DNA of 64,000 nt from Legionella donaldsonii (GTDB lineage Bacteria > Pseudomonadota > Gammaproteobacteria > Legionellales > Legionellaceae). The position numbers were made by a program, and so were the translations under genes. Below, one piece after another: positions 26,503 to 36,647 of the stretch; the first letter of the stretch is position 1, and each line of letters starts with the position of its first letter. The stretch covers positions 498,501 to 562,500 of the forward strand of contig NZ_UGOA01000001.1 of NCBI RefSeq assembly GCF_900452385.1, written 5' to 3'. The notes below the pieces were generated by a model. The model was not told where the DNA came from. It saw only the letters and a list, made by a program, of their open reading frames with translations, and did not search any database.

Positions 26503-28671
26503 TTAATTAAGGGTCAATCCCTGCAATTCCTTATCCATAGTATTCAGTTCTTGCTCCTCTGCCGTTATCTCACGTGAGAAGAAGCCGAAGTTGCCTACTA
26601 ACCGGCTGATAGTATTACAAAGTCGAGTAATAGAGGTGATGTTGGCAAATATTTCTGACCAGCTGGAATTCTCTGCTAATAAAGGTTTTTCCCCTGCACA
26701 AGCCCTGTGGCACTTCTGTTTAAATTGCTCCCCGTCTATTATCTTGGCAATAAAAAAATCATGACCTGCTGACAACAAAGCGTCATGCAGTTTGATAGCT
26801 CGATCTCTGGCTTCTTTGCCAGTGGTCATATCAATGAGTCTCGTGTTAATTCTAAATAAAACGTCTTTAAATTTTTCTTCTGCAAGTGCTAAAGGAGCAG
26901 CTACAGGATTAGTTTCCTGCGCAGGGGTTTCACTCTCATTCCCAAGCTCGTCAGGCAACGCCTCCTCAATTACTTCATTCCCAAGCTCAGCAGCCAATTC
27001 CTGAATTACCTCCTCTTCATTGGCAGTGGCATTATGAGCCACATATTTTTTTATACCTTGGATCACCTTCGCATGAGTTTCATAGCATGGTGTCAGAATT
27101 AATTTCTCCTCTCTTTTATCTCGAGAGAGTACGCTGATTACAGGAAGACCCCTCAAATATAATTCATCGAACTCATACACATAGCTAAACATTCCATTTT
27201 CTGGCCAACATAGTAATTCTTGGCTGGCCAAACGACATCTCAAATCGTAATTGACTTGCTCAGTATCAACAACAACATTGATATGAGTAAGGGGCTGTTT
27301 GAAGCAATTTAGCTTATCGACAATTGTTTCAAAACGTTTTAAATCATTGGCTAATGTATGTTCCACATCAACAAGTTCGATATAGGAAACCCTTTTTTCA
27401 GCCCTAACCAGCCCGGATTGATTATTCGCTGCGATAGCAGCTAGAAGAATTTCAAAGTTGGGATGATTAATAACGTTAGAATTTAACCGCAACCGCCTTA
27501 TACCAACGTTTTTCTCAAGAATACGGGCTAAAGTCGTGAAAAACATTTCTGTAGCTTCTAACTGAGATAAATCCAGGCAAATGATACTCGTATTATCTTG
27601 CAAAGATACCTCTAATAAAGCCAAATTGCATGGCGGTAAAGAAAGCGTTTGCAACTTGCAACCTTTAACCTTTAAGACTTCTGCTAATCGTTTTATTTGC
27701 TCATCGGTTACTGCAGTATCACAACTGAAATTTCTAAGATAAGTAGCAGATGCTGTTTGGGTTGGAGCTTCACTCTTTTTCGCCTTAGCATCGGAGCGGA
27801 TTTTATCCAGCGCGTTATCAAATAATGCCTCCAAATACAATCTTATAATTTCATCCCTTATGCTAAACAGATCAATTACCTTGGCATTCAGTGGTATTTT
27901 ACCAATCAATTTTTGTTGAATTTCAACAGGAAGTTCCTCGGGACTAATTAGAAATTGACAACCTCGGGCAGCGGCTTGCTCATCCTCTACCAAACGATAA
28001 AGTTGTCTTAACGTAAAATGTTCCAAGAGCAAGTGAGTATTTCTTGCATCAATTAAAAGAATGGTTCCATTTCTAACAATGCTTAAAATGGCTTCAAATA
28101 CTTTATCATCATGTTTTTTAAATAATGGGATAGCTCGAATAATTAGGGCTTCAAGATCTGCCTTTGAAGCAATGGCGAGCAGGAGATCATGGGGAAGATT
28201 GGTTTTTGTCTGTGTTCTTCGGCGATGGAAAGGCATAGGTGCTCGTCTCAGTGTAGGTTTTCCCTCTGAAACGATATTTATCAATTCGTTATTGTTTGAT
28301 AAGTTTAATGTCCTGATAGAGTGGGCTGATTTGATTAACGGCAGTAACGATTTAACCGGAAGGTCAATTTCACTTAAATCCAGCTCTTCCCAGACCGGAT
28401 TACCAGATAGTAGCTTTGTCATCCACTCTGCAAATTTAGTAGTATTTTGCGGGGAAGTCACTGCGTAATTGATTTTTAATTTTTTGAACTGTCTTATCTG
28501 ATGCTGAATAGATGGGTCATCTTTTTCTAGGTCGCTATCTACAATGGTTATCCAACAAAGGCCATCTTTATCTGCCTTTTCCAGGGTTTGAAGGTGTAAG
28601 GGCATTGCTTTTCTCTTATTATTGACAACTAATCGTAAGGTGGGCTCACTAATGATTTTTTCAGTTTTCAC
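26503..28671 (-). CDS. Leucine-rich-repeat candidate effector
   Basis: The 722-residue soluble protein has two LRR patches. The first (about 80-135) has LDLSEIDLPVKSLLPL and IRTLNLSNNNEL. The second (about 335-410) has LQTLSLPPCNLALLEV, IICLDLSQLEATEMFF and IRRLRLNSNVINHPNFE, in the ribonuclease-inhibitor-like style with repeats of about 28 residues. Between them is a helical region. Near residue 555-590 is a Glu/Ala-rich stretch with repeated ELGNE, followed by a helical C terminus. LRR proteins of this type bind partner proteins, and Legionella uses several as effectors. No catalytic domain is recognised. Confidence 0.75.
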   Translation of the reverse strand: MKTEKIISEPTLRLVVNNKRKAMPLHLQTLEKADKDGLCWITIVDSDLEKDDPSIQHQIRQFKKLKINYAVTSPQNTTKFAEWMTKLLSGNPVWEELDLSEIDLPVKSLLPLIKSAHSIRTLNLSNNNELINIVSEGKPTLRRAPMPFHRRRTQTKTNLPHDLLLAIASKADLEALIIRAIPLFKKHDDKVFEAILSIVRNGTILLIDARNTHLLLEHFTLRQLYRLVEDEQAAARGCQFLISPEELPVEIQQKLIGKIPLNAKVIDLFSIRDEIIRLYLEALFDNALDKIRSDAKAKKSEAPTQTASATYLRNFSCDTAVTDEQIKRLAEVLKVKGCKLQTLSLPPCNLALLEVSLQDNTSIICLDLSQLEATEMFFTTLARILEKNVGIRRLRLNSNVINHPNFEILLAAIAANNQSGLVRAEKRVSYIELVDVEHTLANDLKRFETIVDKLNCFKQPLTHINVVVDTEQVNYDLRCRLASQELLCWPENGMFSYVYEFDELYLRGLPVISVLSRDKREEKLILTPCYETHAKVIQGIKKYVAHNATANEEEVIQELAAELGNEVIEEALPDELGNESETPAQETNPVAAPLALAEEKFKDVLFRINTRLIDMTTGKEARDRAIKLHDALLSAGHDFFIAKIIDGEQFKQKCHRACAGEKPLLAENSSWSEIFANITSITRLCNTISRLVGNFGFFSREITAEEQELNTMDKELQGLTLN

Positions 28672-28834
28672 AAAGTGAGCAACTAAAGAAATTTTAATCC
28701 ACTGTTGACTATATTAAAACATCATTCTATGCGCAAAAATAGTATTTTCCAGACAATAATGAGGGCCGAAATTAATTTTTACCGTTGCACAAAATTCAAG
28801 CCTTGACCCATAGTTCACTTATCATCATTCAAAG

Positions 28835-29083
28835 CTAACGCTCATCCAGTTCATCCAATAGTTTTGCAAACTCAGGATTCAAATCAATAGAGAAACCTGA
28901 CCATTCTTTAGGTTCCGGGTATTGTTTTAAATAAGCAGCTTTTTGCTCTTCAGTCAGTGCATACCAAAAAGGACGCCAAACATAGTCCATCCAGGGCTGA
29001 CCAGCCTCTCGCCAAAAAAAATCAAGGGGGCCGAATTCTGGATAGAGAATCCAGGGTGGTTCAATCATTTCCGTTTCTTTCAT
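28835..29083 (-). CDS. Small Trp-rich hypothetical protein
   Basis: The 82-residue protein is unusually rich in Trp, Pro and Tyr (PPWILYPEFGPLDFFW, WMDYVWRPFWYAL, EWSGF), with no signal peptide or membrane helix. It ends in an acidic helix FAKLLDELDER. I do not recognise the family. It could start at the ATG at 29083 or at a second ATG five codons later; neither has a clear ribosome site. A relic of the GGGCTT repeat right arm (ATTCAAGCCTTGACCC, near 28794) lies 25 bp past its stop. Confidence 0.6.
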   Translation of the reverse strand: MKETEMIEPPWILYPEFGPLDFFWREAGQPWMDYVWRPFWYALTEEQKAAYLKQYPEPKEWSGFSIDLNPEFAKLLDELDER

Positions 29084-29337
29084 ATCAATTTATTTAAATG
29101 GGGTATCAATTGTAACGGATGAGTGTCTCTTCTTACAGACGGGATAATATGGCTGCCAAAGAAGCGTCCAATTCATTACCCCCGCTCTTATAAAGACATC
29201 AGGGGGAGGGATTTTCGCTCCCAGGGGATATGAAGAGTTGAATTAATTTGCAATACAAATTTGAAATTTTGATTTATTCTAAAATCCCTTATCTCCATCT
29301 ATACTGAAAAAAGAGATAAAATTAAAATGGTATTGTT

Positions 29338-30756
29338 ATGCCTCTAAATAGAAAAGTTAAAGACTTTACAGACTCGACAGAGTCGTTTCAGCGCGTATTG
29401 GCAGGGAAAGTGACTGTCCAGGATTTTTTTACCAAGCCGGAATTTGCTGAAGACAAAGAAAAATTCATGAGTATCTATAAAGAAGCTATAGGAGAGCGTT
29501 CTACGGATAGCCTTTTTAACGATGAAAGTGTAGCGGCAGCCTGGATTGCCAAGCTCAGATTTAATCAGGAGATGAGTGATGAGCAGTTTACAAAACTCAT
29601 TAATCGCTCCGAAGAAATTTTTAAAGGCAATTTTGATCATTTAAACTTGACTTCAATTACCCCAGAAGAAAATGATAACTGCGCGATTATGTGGGGCATT
29701 GAGGCGTTAAACGGAATTCAAGCCTTTGACTCCGGCGCAACCCGTGTCCGTTTACCAGAAGGAGTCGCGCCTAAAATAGTCAAAGCATTAGAGGATGGCG
29801 GTGCCTTTGCCAGGGATAGTACCCATGCGACTGGCACGAAACTGGTCGATAAGGGGTTAGGCAAAGATATCGCGCAAGAATCTATGAGGGCCTTCACTCC
29901 CAGGGGAATGGGCGCTCTACTGGTTGTTCCCACTTCCCCAGATGGAAGTGGTACGATGGTCAAAACCCCCGACGCTCGTCTCAGCCCACATATAAAAAAG
30001 GGGGATTATGATTTACTTTTAAAACGGGAAGACTATGGTTTCAACGATTCCATCACGCATAGCCTTGTCCATTCAAAAGTTGGTTTTTTAAATCATCTAA
30101 GAGAAATCAGAAACCAATATCAAGAAGGAATAGCTCTGATTAGAAAAAAATCAGATCTTGCGAAAGATGCCGAAGCAATCCATGGAAAGGGTCCTCAAAT
30201 TCATAGAAAAGAGCATTTAAGTGAACTGAAAGGACAGTCCAAGACTTTAATCGATATCCTTGAGGCAGGAAAAGAACAGGGATTATTTAGTGATTTTACA
30301 ACTAAATGGACTATCCGCATAAAATGGCCTCCTTTTGAGAAAAAAATCGTATCAGCCGATCCGAACAGCCGGAAAGGGGTAGGGGATTTTTTACATCAAA
30401 TAGCTGAAGCTGAAAAAGAAAATCCCGAATTTAAAGAAAAAAATAAGGAAAACCTGAGCAAAGTCAGAGGGTTATTACAACAAGCGGAAGAATTGCGCTC
30501 GGGTCCTTTTGAACGGTGTCGTGAAGGCAACGAAGTATTGGTAAACTGTCAGTCAGGTAAAGCGCTATTAGCTGATCCCATTGCCAAAAGTACCGATAAC
30601 AAACCTGTTAATAGAGAAAAACTGGTTAAAGTCGGGATGGTATCGGAAACTGATCCTGAACTTAGTATGGAAAAGCAAAAAAGTCTGAGAGATTCGTTGA
30701 GGGATTTTAAAGGAGATCAGGAGAAAGTTTCTGATACCCCTCAAAACCGTTTTTAG
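29338..30756 (+). CDS. Orphan candidate effector, mostly helical
   Basis: The 472-residue soluble protein is highly charged. The N-terminal domain (1-100) has DFFTKPEFAEDKEKF, like a small helical bundle. The middle (110-235) is glycine/proline-rich with GIEALNGIQAFDSG, RVRLPEGVAP and FTPRGMGALLVVPTSPDG, suggesting a beta-rich fold. The C-terminal half is coiled-coil-like (SDLAKDAEAIHGKG, AEAEKENPEFKEKNKEN). I do not recognise a family. The acidic, Gln/Ser-rich tail and neighbours favour a secreted effector. The start at 29338 has only a weak ribosome site. Confidence 0.6.
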   Translation: MPLNRKVKDFTDSTESFQRVLAGKVTVQDFFTKPEFAEDKEKFMSIYKEAIGERSTDSLFNDESVAAAWIAKLRFNQEMSDEQFTKLINRSEEIFKGNFDHLNLTSITPEENDNCAIMWGIEALNGIQAFDSGATRVRLPEGVAPKIVKALEDGGAFARDSTHATGTKLVDKGLGKDIAQESMRAFTPRGMGALLVVPTSPDGSGTMVKTPDARLSPHIKKGDYDLLLKREDYGFNDSITHSLVHSKVGFLNHLREIRNQYQEGIALIRKKSDLAKDAEAIHGKGPQIHRKEHLSELKGQSKTLIDILEAGKEQGLFSDFTTKWTIRIKWPPFEKKIVSADPNSRKGVGDFLHQIAEAEKENPEFKEKNKENLSKVRGLLQQAEELRSGPFERCREGNEVLVNCQSGKALLADPIAKSTDNKPVNREKLVKVGMVSETDPELSMEKQKSLRDSLRDFKGDQEKVSDTPQNRF

Positions 30757-30777
30757 AACTATTCATACTAATGCGGG

Positions 30778-30823
30778 GCGGGGCTTGAGTCTTTGTATTC
30801 AATAATGCCAACTCAAGCCCTGC
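30778..30823. repeat. Dispersed GGGCTT stem-loop repeat, copy at 30.8 kb
   Basis: GCGGGGCTTGAGT (30778-30790) pairs with ACTCAAGCCCTGC (30811-30823) with one mismatch. The loop CTTTGTATTCAATAATGCC matches the family. It lies 22 bp past the stop of the upstream gene. Confidence 0.8.
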
Positions 30824-30961
30824 TCTATCTATTCAGAGCTTAAAATGAGCAATGATAGGTGACAAAAGGACACAATTCGCTGTTAAAATTGACCATCCAT
30901 GAGTTTTGTAGCTTATATATTTTGGCCAGATTGAATACCAAAAACGTCACATTTTTCTGTA

Positions 30962-32164
30962 TTATTGCCTAATGAAGACTCCTTCATGGATCAAAGAGCT
31001 GGGATACAGGATTACTTCATCGCCTGACTCTAAACCACTCTCTATGACTGCCAGATCCGGATTATGGTGTTTAATCATTATTCTCTTCTTATAAGCTCTG
31101 TCCCCTTTCACAACATAAACCGCCCAGTTTTCTTCATCCCTAAATAAAGCACTCATAGGCACCACAGGAGAATGAGCCGACTCAAAAAGAACAATTTCTA
31201 CATCTACCCGATAACCGTCTCCAAGATTCTTCCATAATTCGTAGGGTGTTGTTATATCAATAATGACATTGACCCGCTGCTCTTCTATTCCAAGCGCTGA
31301 TATTTTCGTATAACCACTTGGTTCAACAACGCGTACACGGCCTTCCAACGGATAAGCCCCTCCCCACCGTCTTATGATTACTTTTGCATGAGGTGGAATT
31401 TGTGCCGCATCCTCGCTTAATATATCGGCGACGATCTCAAGACCTACAACATTAGCAATGTCCATAATTTTTGTACCAGGCTCAACGGTGGTTTCACTTT
31501 TTTCGATAACTCTCAAAATTGACCCAGTGACAGGAGAATGAATCTCGACCTTCTCTTGGTGATTCATTGTCTTGATATCGGTTCCCGAAAGTGATGCTTT
31601 AACTTTTAAAATGTAATGCTCTGCTGCATGTAACTTACGTAATACGGCATTATATTCTTTCTGTCTCAATTGATATTCCAATTGAGTATGTTCTAATTCT
31701 GTTTCCGAAACGAAGCCCTTTTTAGCCAATGGTTCCTTTCTTTTCAAATCCGATTCGGCGGTCTTAAGTGCTGCTTCAGCACGAATCGACTCTGCTTTTG
31801 CCTGTTCATATAACGCCTCAGCCGTACCTAACTCTTGCTCTAACTCTTGCCTGGCTCGAATATCAAGCAAAACTGGGATTTTTGGCCTTATAGTAGCAAT
31901 TACCTCATCCTTTTTTACTTTATCGCCTTCAAGCCAATTGATGCGTATAAGTTCACCTGAAACCGGAGAAACAATCGTGTATATTTTTATCGCGCGTGTT
32001 TTTGCATCATCTTCAATATACTGAACAAAGTGATCGTACTTTACTTTTGCTGTTTCAACCGGGATGCCTTTATGAGAAAGGATCCAGAGGATAACACCAA
32101 AAACGACAATGATTGCCAGTGAATATCCGATTAGTTTTTTCAAATTCAGGTTCATTATCTTCAT
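30962..32164 (-). CDS. Membrane fusion protein of an ABC exporter (HlyD/DevB-like)
   Basis: The 400-residue protein has an N-terminal inner-membrane helix (about 10-28), then a split biotinyl/lipoyl-like domain (SPVSGELIRINWLEGDKV and the later HSPVTGSILRV), a coiled-coil hairpin between them (about 100-195) and a beta-barrel domain (about 235-330). It should bridge the inner-membrane permease to an outer-membrane channel across the periplasm. Its ATG overlaps the permease stop by one base (TAATG), so it is translationally coupled and is the last gene of the operon. No TolC-like partner is in the window. Confidence 0.88.
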   Translation of the reverse strand: MKIMNLNLKKLIGYSLAIIVVFGVILWILSHKGIPVETAKVKYDHFVQYIEDDAKTRAIKIYTIVSPVSGELIRINWLEGDKVKKDEVIATIRPKIPVLLDIRARQELEQELGTAEALYEQAKAESIRAEAALKTAESDLKRKEPLAKKGFVSETELEHTQLEYQLRQKEYNAVLRKLHAAEHYILKVKASLSGTDIKTMNHQEKVEIHSPVTGSILRVIEKSETTVEPGTKIMDIANVVGLEIVADILSEDAAQIPPHAKVIIRRWGGAYPLEGRVRVVEPSGYTKISALGIEEQRVNVIIDITTPYELWKNLGDGYRVDVEIVLFESAHSPVVPMSALFRDEENWAVYVVKGDRAYKKRIMIKHHNPDLAVIESGLESGDEVILYPSSLIHEGVFIRQ

Positions 32165-34527
32165 TAGTCTGTTACCTTTAAGACAGAGGTCAAATTCAGA
32201 TGGCTTGCTTTACGCTGAATAATATAAAAACTAATTAAACTGGCAAAAAATATAACCATAATTGAGATAATATAAGTTTTAAGCTCTATAACAAATGGAA
32301 TCTTAAACCAATCGGTTTGCATTAGGTGCAGTATAGACCAGGACAACAGGTACCCTGTGATTAATCCTAAAGGGATAGCAAGTACCATTTCAAACAGGTG
32401 ATTTAAAATAAGTAACGTTGATACTTCCCCCTGAGTAAATCCTAAAACTTGTAATGTAGTTAACTCTCTTGCTCTTTCTGCCAGGGTAATACTCGCATTA
32501 TTATAAACGACGCTAACCGCAATAATAATGGCAAAACCTGCAAGAATAGTTGTAAATACAAGGATATGTTTCGCAAAGGTTTCTTCAAATGTCTTAATGA
32601 TCGATGTTTTAAAAGTAATGGTGCCTATCTTGGGTATTTCTTTTACCTTTTTATACAAATTTTTGATATTTTTTGTGTCTACAGTAATAGCTGCTGTGTT
32701 GATTAACCGATCCTCATTTAATAAATGATTAAGTGCTTCAATTTCCATATAAGCAAACATTCCTACATAGTCATTTATAATTCCTTGTACTTTCAATTGA
32801 GTTTTTGCTTTGTTCCCTTCAAGTAGTTCAACCTCAAGCTTATCACCAATAGCCAAATGCAGTCGTTCTGCTAACCCTTCGCTGATTAACAAGGCATGTT
32901 TGGGAATATTCATTCGATTAAGATTTTTGTCTAATAATAGTTTCAGTTTGTTATTTTCAGGGATACCAAACACCGAGGACAATTCACTTCGATGTTGGTA
33001 GGTTAGTCGAGCAGGTACAACACGATAACCTTCGCTATTGGTGACCCCCACAATTTTGTTCAACTCCATTAAAGCTATTTTATTAACGGGATTAATAAAG
33101 CTGACGGCAGCCTGTTCACGTTGCGCCATTATAAATTGAGTATTTATGAGATAACGTATAGCGTCTTGCCAAAATAATCCTAGTATTACGATAGCCATTG
33201 CTAATGCAATACCTACGCAGGTCAATATTGTGCGTAAAAAATGGCGGAAAATGTACCGGGAAACCATTTTTATACTACTGGGAAGCCGGGAAAAAAAGTG
33301 AAATTTTTCAAGGATAGTTGCTCGATACATCATAGGGGTTGGCGGTTTCATCGCTACAGCAGGCATAAGATTTATTACCTGACGAATTGCTCGCAATGCC
33401 CCCAGAATAGCAGCTAAAAAACAAAATAAGACTCCAATGATGGCTGCAAGGTAGGAAAAAACATAGGGGAATTTAGGGAATCTAAAATAGTCGGTATATA
33501 GATTGGTCATTAAGTTACCAAACCATGCGCCTAATGACACCCCCCCAAGTGCTCCAATAAAAATAATAATCAGGATTATTTTAATATAATGATAGGCAAT
33601 AGCTAAATCACGGTAACCTAAAGCCTTTAACGTTGCTATTTGCTCGCGCTCTTTACTTATTAAACGCCCTGTCACTAAATTTAATAAAAATGCTGCCACT
33701 ATTAAAAAAACAGGGGGGATATAGGTCGCAATAATTTTTTGCTGTTTTATTTCATTCGTTATAAAGCGATCGGATATCTGATCTTTGCGTGTATAGCTAA
33801 TAGTTAAACCATAAGAATGAAAAATTCTTTCTAATTGAGTTATTACAAATTGTTCTGAGGTATGTGGTGCAAGTTTAATATTAATATCATTAAAAGCATC
33901 CTGCATTCCAAATGCAGCACTTAACGCCTTTCGATTCATCCAAAAAACACCAAAATGCCGATTGTCTGGAAGCAAATCCTCCCCTCGGATGGCATATACA
34001 TACTCGGGTGACAAAACAATACCTACAATTTTTAGCTTTTCTCTATACTCATTTAATAAGGCAATAATACTATCACCAGGTTTTAAATTATGACTCTTTG
34101 CAAAACTTTCATTGACTACTATTTCATCCGGACGATTCTTATCTGGCAGCCTTCCCTGGTATAAAAATAATTGATTAAGAGCAGATGTTTTATCAGATAT
34201 TGATATAAAACGGCCTACAGCCGGTTCAGGCATCCAAGGTAAGTCAAGCACGACATCTTCTACAATCCGGGTTTCCACCTGGGCGACCCCCGAAATTTCT
34301 GTTATACGCTTTTCTAAATAGTTCGGTGCTCTTTCCAATGAGGCAAATACATCCGCAAAATGATAATTTGAATAAAAATCCTGTTGCGCGTTTTTCAAAG
34401 ACACATAGGTATTAACTGATGCGAGTAAGACACTCACTCCACTGCAAACCACCAGGGCGATAGTAATAATTTGACTTTTTAGTTTGATAACATCACGCCA
34501 TAATTTTTTGTTTAATACCGTTACCAT
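32164..34527 (-). CDS. ABC transporter permease with two FtsX domains (DevC/MacB-like)
   Basis: The 787-residue protein has an N-terminal transmembrane helix (about 17-37), a periplasmic MacB-type domain, a block of three to four helices around 260-395 with the FtsX signature [16 protein letters not shown], a second periplasmic domain, and a final helix block (about 660-780) with [17 protein letters not shown]. Duplicated FtsX halves in one chain fit exporters that move substrates from periplasm or inner membrane outward (lipids, peptides, antibiotics) by mechanotransmission. The ATG overlaps the end of the ATPase gene by seven bases. Substrate unknown. Confidence 0.88.
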   Translation of the reverse strand: MVTVLNKKLWRDVIKLKSQIITIALVVCSGVSVLLASVNTYVSLKNAQQDFYSNYHFADVFASLERAPNYLEKRITEISGVAQVETRIVEDVVLDLPWMPEPAVGRFISISDKTSALNQLFLYQGRLPDKNRPDEIVVNESFAKSHNLKPGDSIIALLNEYREKLKIVGIVLSPEYVYAIRGEDLLPDNRHFGVFWMNRKALSAAFGMQDAFNDINIKLAPHTSEQFVITQLERIFHSYGLTISYTRKDQISDRFITNEIKQQKIIATYIPPVFLIVAAFLLNLVTGRLISKEREQIATLKALGYRDLAIAYHYIKIILIIIFIGALGGVSLGAWFGNLMTNLYTDYFRFPKFPYVFSYLAAIIGVLFCFLAAILGALRAIRQVINLMPAVAMKPPTPMMYRATILEKFHFFSRLPSSIKMVSRYIFRHFLRTILTCVGIALAMAIVILGLFWQDAIRYLINTQFIMAQREQAAVSFINPVNKIALMELNKIVGVTNSEGYRVVPARLTYQHRSELSSVFGIPENNKLKLLLDKNLNRMNIPKHALLISEGLAERLHLAIGDKLEVELLEGNKAKTQLKVQGIINDYVGMFAYMEIEALNHLLNEDRLINTAAITVDTKNIKNLYKKVKEIPKIGTITFKTSIIKTFEETFAKHILVFTTILAGFAIIIAVSVVYNNASITLAERARELTTLQVLGFTQGEVSTLLILNHLFEMVLAIPLGLITGYLLSWSILHLMQTDWFKIPFVIELKTYIISIMVIFFASLISFYIIQRKASHLNLTSVLKVTD

Positions 34528-35231
34528 TCTAATTCTTCTGGCTTTCGCTTGGATTTATTTTTTAATATTTTACTGATTGAACCATCGGCTATATGAATGA
34601 CTCGATCAGCCATCTCACTGATCACGATATTATGAGTAATAATCACTACGGTGGTATTCAGCCTCTTATTAGCTAAGGCAAGGGTTCCTAAAACAATTTT
34701 ACCGGTTTCACAATCAAGTGCTCCTGTAGGCTCATCGCATAGAAGAACATCTGGATTCTTGGCTATAGCTCGAGCTATTGCAACGCGCTGTTGTTCTCCT
34801 CCAGATAATTGCGAAGGGAAATGGTTCATGCGATTTTCCAAACCAAGTAATTTAATTGCGTCTTCAGGATGCATGGGATTATCTGCAATTTCGGTAACAA
34901 TAGAAACATTCTCTAAAGCAGTCAGGTTGGAAATCAGATTATAAAATTGAAAAACAAATCCTATATGCTCGCGTCGATATCGGGTTAAATCATGTTGACT
35001 CGATGAAGTGATAATATGATCTTTGTAAATTACTTCACCAGACGAGGGGACATCCAAGCCCCCTATAATATTTAAGAGCGTAGACTTACCACTGCCAGAG
35101 GGCCCTAAAAATACGACCAGTTCTCCTTGATATAAGTCAAGGCTAACGCATCGCAATGCATGGATAACGACTTCACCCATTAAATAGGTTTTAGTTAAAT
35201 TTCGAATAATAAATGCTGGAATGTGTGACAT
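34521..35231 (-). CDS. ABC transporter ATP-binding protein (LolD/MacB/DevA-like)
   Basis: The 236-residue cytosolic ATPase has a complete nucleotide site: Walker [11 protein letters not shown]-loop FQFYNL, signature LSGGEQQR, Walker [14 protein letters not shown] and the H-loop ITHN. The sequence [14 protein letters not shown] is typical of the LolD/MacB subfamily that pairs with FtsX-type permeases. It is the first gene of a tight three-gene operon (ATPase, permease, fusion protein) with overlapping stops and starts. There is no fused C39 peptidase, so leader cleavage of double-glycine peptides is not expected from this protein itself. Confidence 0.92.
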   Translation of the reverse strand: MSHIPAFIIRNLTKTYLMGEVVIHALRCVSLDLYQGELVVFLGPSGSGKSTLLNIIGGLDVPSSGEVIYKDHIITSSSQHDLTRYRREHIGFVFQFYNLISNLTALENVSIVTEIADNPMHPEDAIKLLGLENRMNHFPSQLSGGEQQRVAIARAIAKNPDVLLCDEPTGALDCETGKIVLGTLALANKRLNTTVVIITHNIVISEMADRVIHIADGSISKILKNKSKRKPEELEW

Positions 35232-35694
35232 TAAAAATCCATTTATCAGTGAGTATTCTCTTTAGGGTTCCCTACTAATTGTAAACATTTGTATCAAATT
35301 GTTGGTTGTTAATTGCATTTAATTACAATCTGAATAGAGTTTGCAAAATTAGTCAATTATTCAAGGCAAAATGACGATACCTACGACTATATAGAATATA
35401 CTGCTACGAGTTCAATCCAGTCTATTTGCAGATGGTAAGAGGGCGGTGTTGCCTTAGGTCAATGACCCTATCGGCTTAAACCATAGAGCTGTTTGGTTTT
35501 GGAGAATAAATACCCTGATTACACTATGCGCCATCAAGGCTTTGGTGGCGCATAGCCCGCAAACAGCCTCCTTTTTGAAAACTAACAGCCATCCATCTTT
35601 TCATTTTTTTTACAAAGTTTACAAATCAGTTGCATTCATTCCTTAATCATTCCTGGTTATTATGTAAAGGATTTTTACTAAATAGGAGTTGATA
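35232..35694. other. Divergent intergenic gap of about 460 bp
   Basis: It contains the promoter side of the ABC operon and of the 231-residue gene. The only structure seen is the 14-bp stem-loop listed at 35524-35555. AGGAG at 35684-35688 is the ribosome site of the rightward gene. Confidence 0.5.
35524..35555. repeat. Stem-loop with CTATGCGCCATCAA arms
   Basis: The 14-base left arm pairs with TTGGTGGCGCATAG around GGCT, with one G-T position. A related sequence without the paired right arm occurs at 40156-40189. An outer GCTGTTT/AAACAGC pair extends the structure. Confidence 0.65.
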
Positions 35695-36387
35695 ATGGGT
35701 CTGTTGAAAACTGCAAAAGAAGGTTTAAACAGTTTATTAGGCGGTGCTAAAGTTACGCTCGACGAAACTTCAAGCGGCCTAAAAAGTTCCGTTGAAAGTT
35801 TTATTGGTGATATCGTAATTAGAAGCACTTTCAATCGCGCAAAAACTGGTATTTTAAGTATCTTGAGTGAAGACAGTCCTTCTCCTGCAAGGCTTGCGAA
35901 AAAATCAGAACCTACTACTGATGCTCTTCCCACGGTCCCTGCTGTAACAAGCAGTAATGATTTAATGGCCAGGTTAATGGGTAATTTCTCTGAGCCCTTA
36001 GCACAAGCTGCCAAAAAAATGGCTGTGCAATTTGATGACACGCTTACCAATGTAGGTGATGAGATCACCAGGGGTTTAAAGCGTACCATTAAATCAAAGG
36101 TTGAAAGCATTCAAGCGGATGATGTAGTGAATGGTCTTTCCCAATTCCTTAACGGTTCTTTACAAAAATTGAGCGGGGAAGAAGGGGTTCAAGATAAAAA
36201 AGAAGGTGAAAATTCAACGTTCAATCTCAATGGAACTATCCAAATGTTTGGATGGGTCTTAATGTCTGTCGGAACGTTGTTGCTGGCTGGCGGCTTAAAT
36301 CAGGGAATTTTAAACCCCGCACCTGTTCAACCTGTACCCGTTCAACCTGAACCCGTTCAAGAAGAAGCGCCAAGATTCTCCTGCTAA
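35695..36387 (+). CDS. Orphan protein with C-terminal membrane helix and PVQP tail
   Basis: The 230-residue protein has AGGAG six bases before the ATG at 35695. Most of the chain is helical and Ser/Lys-rich with no signal peptide. Near residue 185-200 is one hydrophobic helix (MFGWVLMSVGTLLLAGG), followed by a tandem proline tail (PAPVQPVPVQPEPVQEE) encoded by near-identical DNA units, and a terminal cysteine (RFSC), which is not a canonical CaaX box. A tail-anchored candidate effector is the simplest reading. The family is not recognised. Confidence 0.65.
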   Translation: MGLLKTAKEGLNSLLGGAKVTLDETSSGLKSSVESFIGDIVIRSTFNRAKTGILSILSEDSPSPARLAKKSEPTTDALPTVPAVTSSNDLMARLMGNFSEPLAQAAKKMAVQFDDTLTNVGDEITRGLKRTIKSKVESIQADDVVNGLSQFLNGSLQKLSGEEGVQDKKEGENSTFNLNGTIQMFGWVLMSVGTLLLAGGLNQGILNPAPVQPVPVQPEPVQEEAPRFSC

Positions 36388-36393
36388 TTCCAC

Positions 36394-36456
36394 AGGGTCA
36401 AGTCCCCCATAAAATGGATTTTAGGTGAAAATAAAAATTATTATTGATTTGACCCT
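36394..36456 (+). terminator. Hairpin AGGGTCAA/TTGACCCT after the tail-anchored gene
   Basis: Eight-base perfect arms at 36394-36401 and 36449-36456 enclose an AT-rich loop and are followed by AATTTTTCG. It begins seven bases beyond the stop codon. The arms differ from the GGGCTT family by several bases. Confidence 0.55.
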
Positions 36457-36647
36457 AATTTTTCGAATGAACACTCAGATAAGCCAAAACCAGTTCACTT
36501 GATGTTGTCAAGCAAATGCATGTACTCAGTTAATCAATGTTCTGCATACTAGTTCAAATTGATTTGGATTTGCTACAGGTTGTCCTGGCCCTCCGGAACT
36601 TGCTCTTTTCACTGCTATAAATCGTTAACTCCAACTCACCTCTCTTT

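Noticed and set aside
34521..35231. The ABC ATPase as a bacteriocin-processing (C39) transporter
   Set aside because: The protein is only 236 residues with no N-terminal peptidase domain; it matches LolD/MacB-type ATPases.
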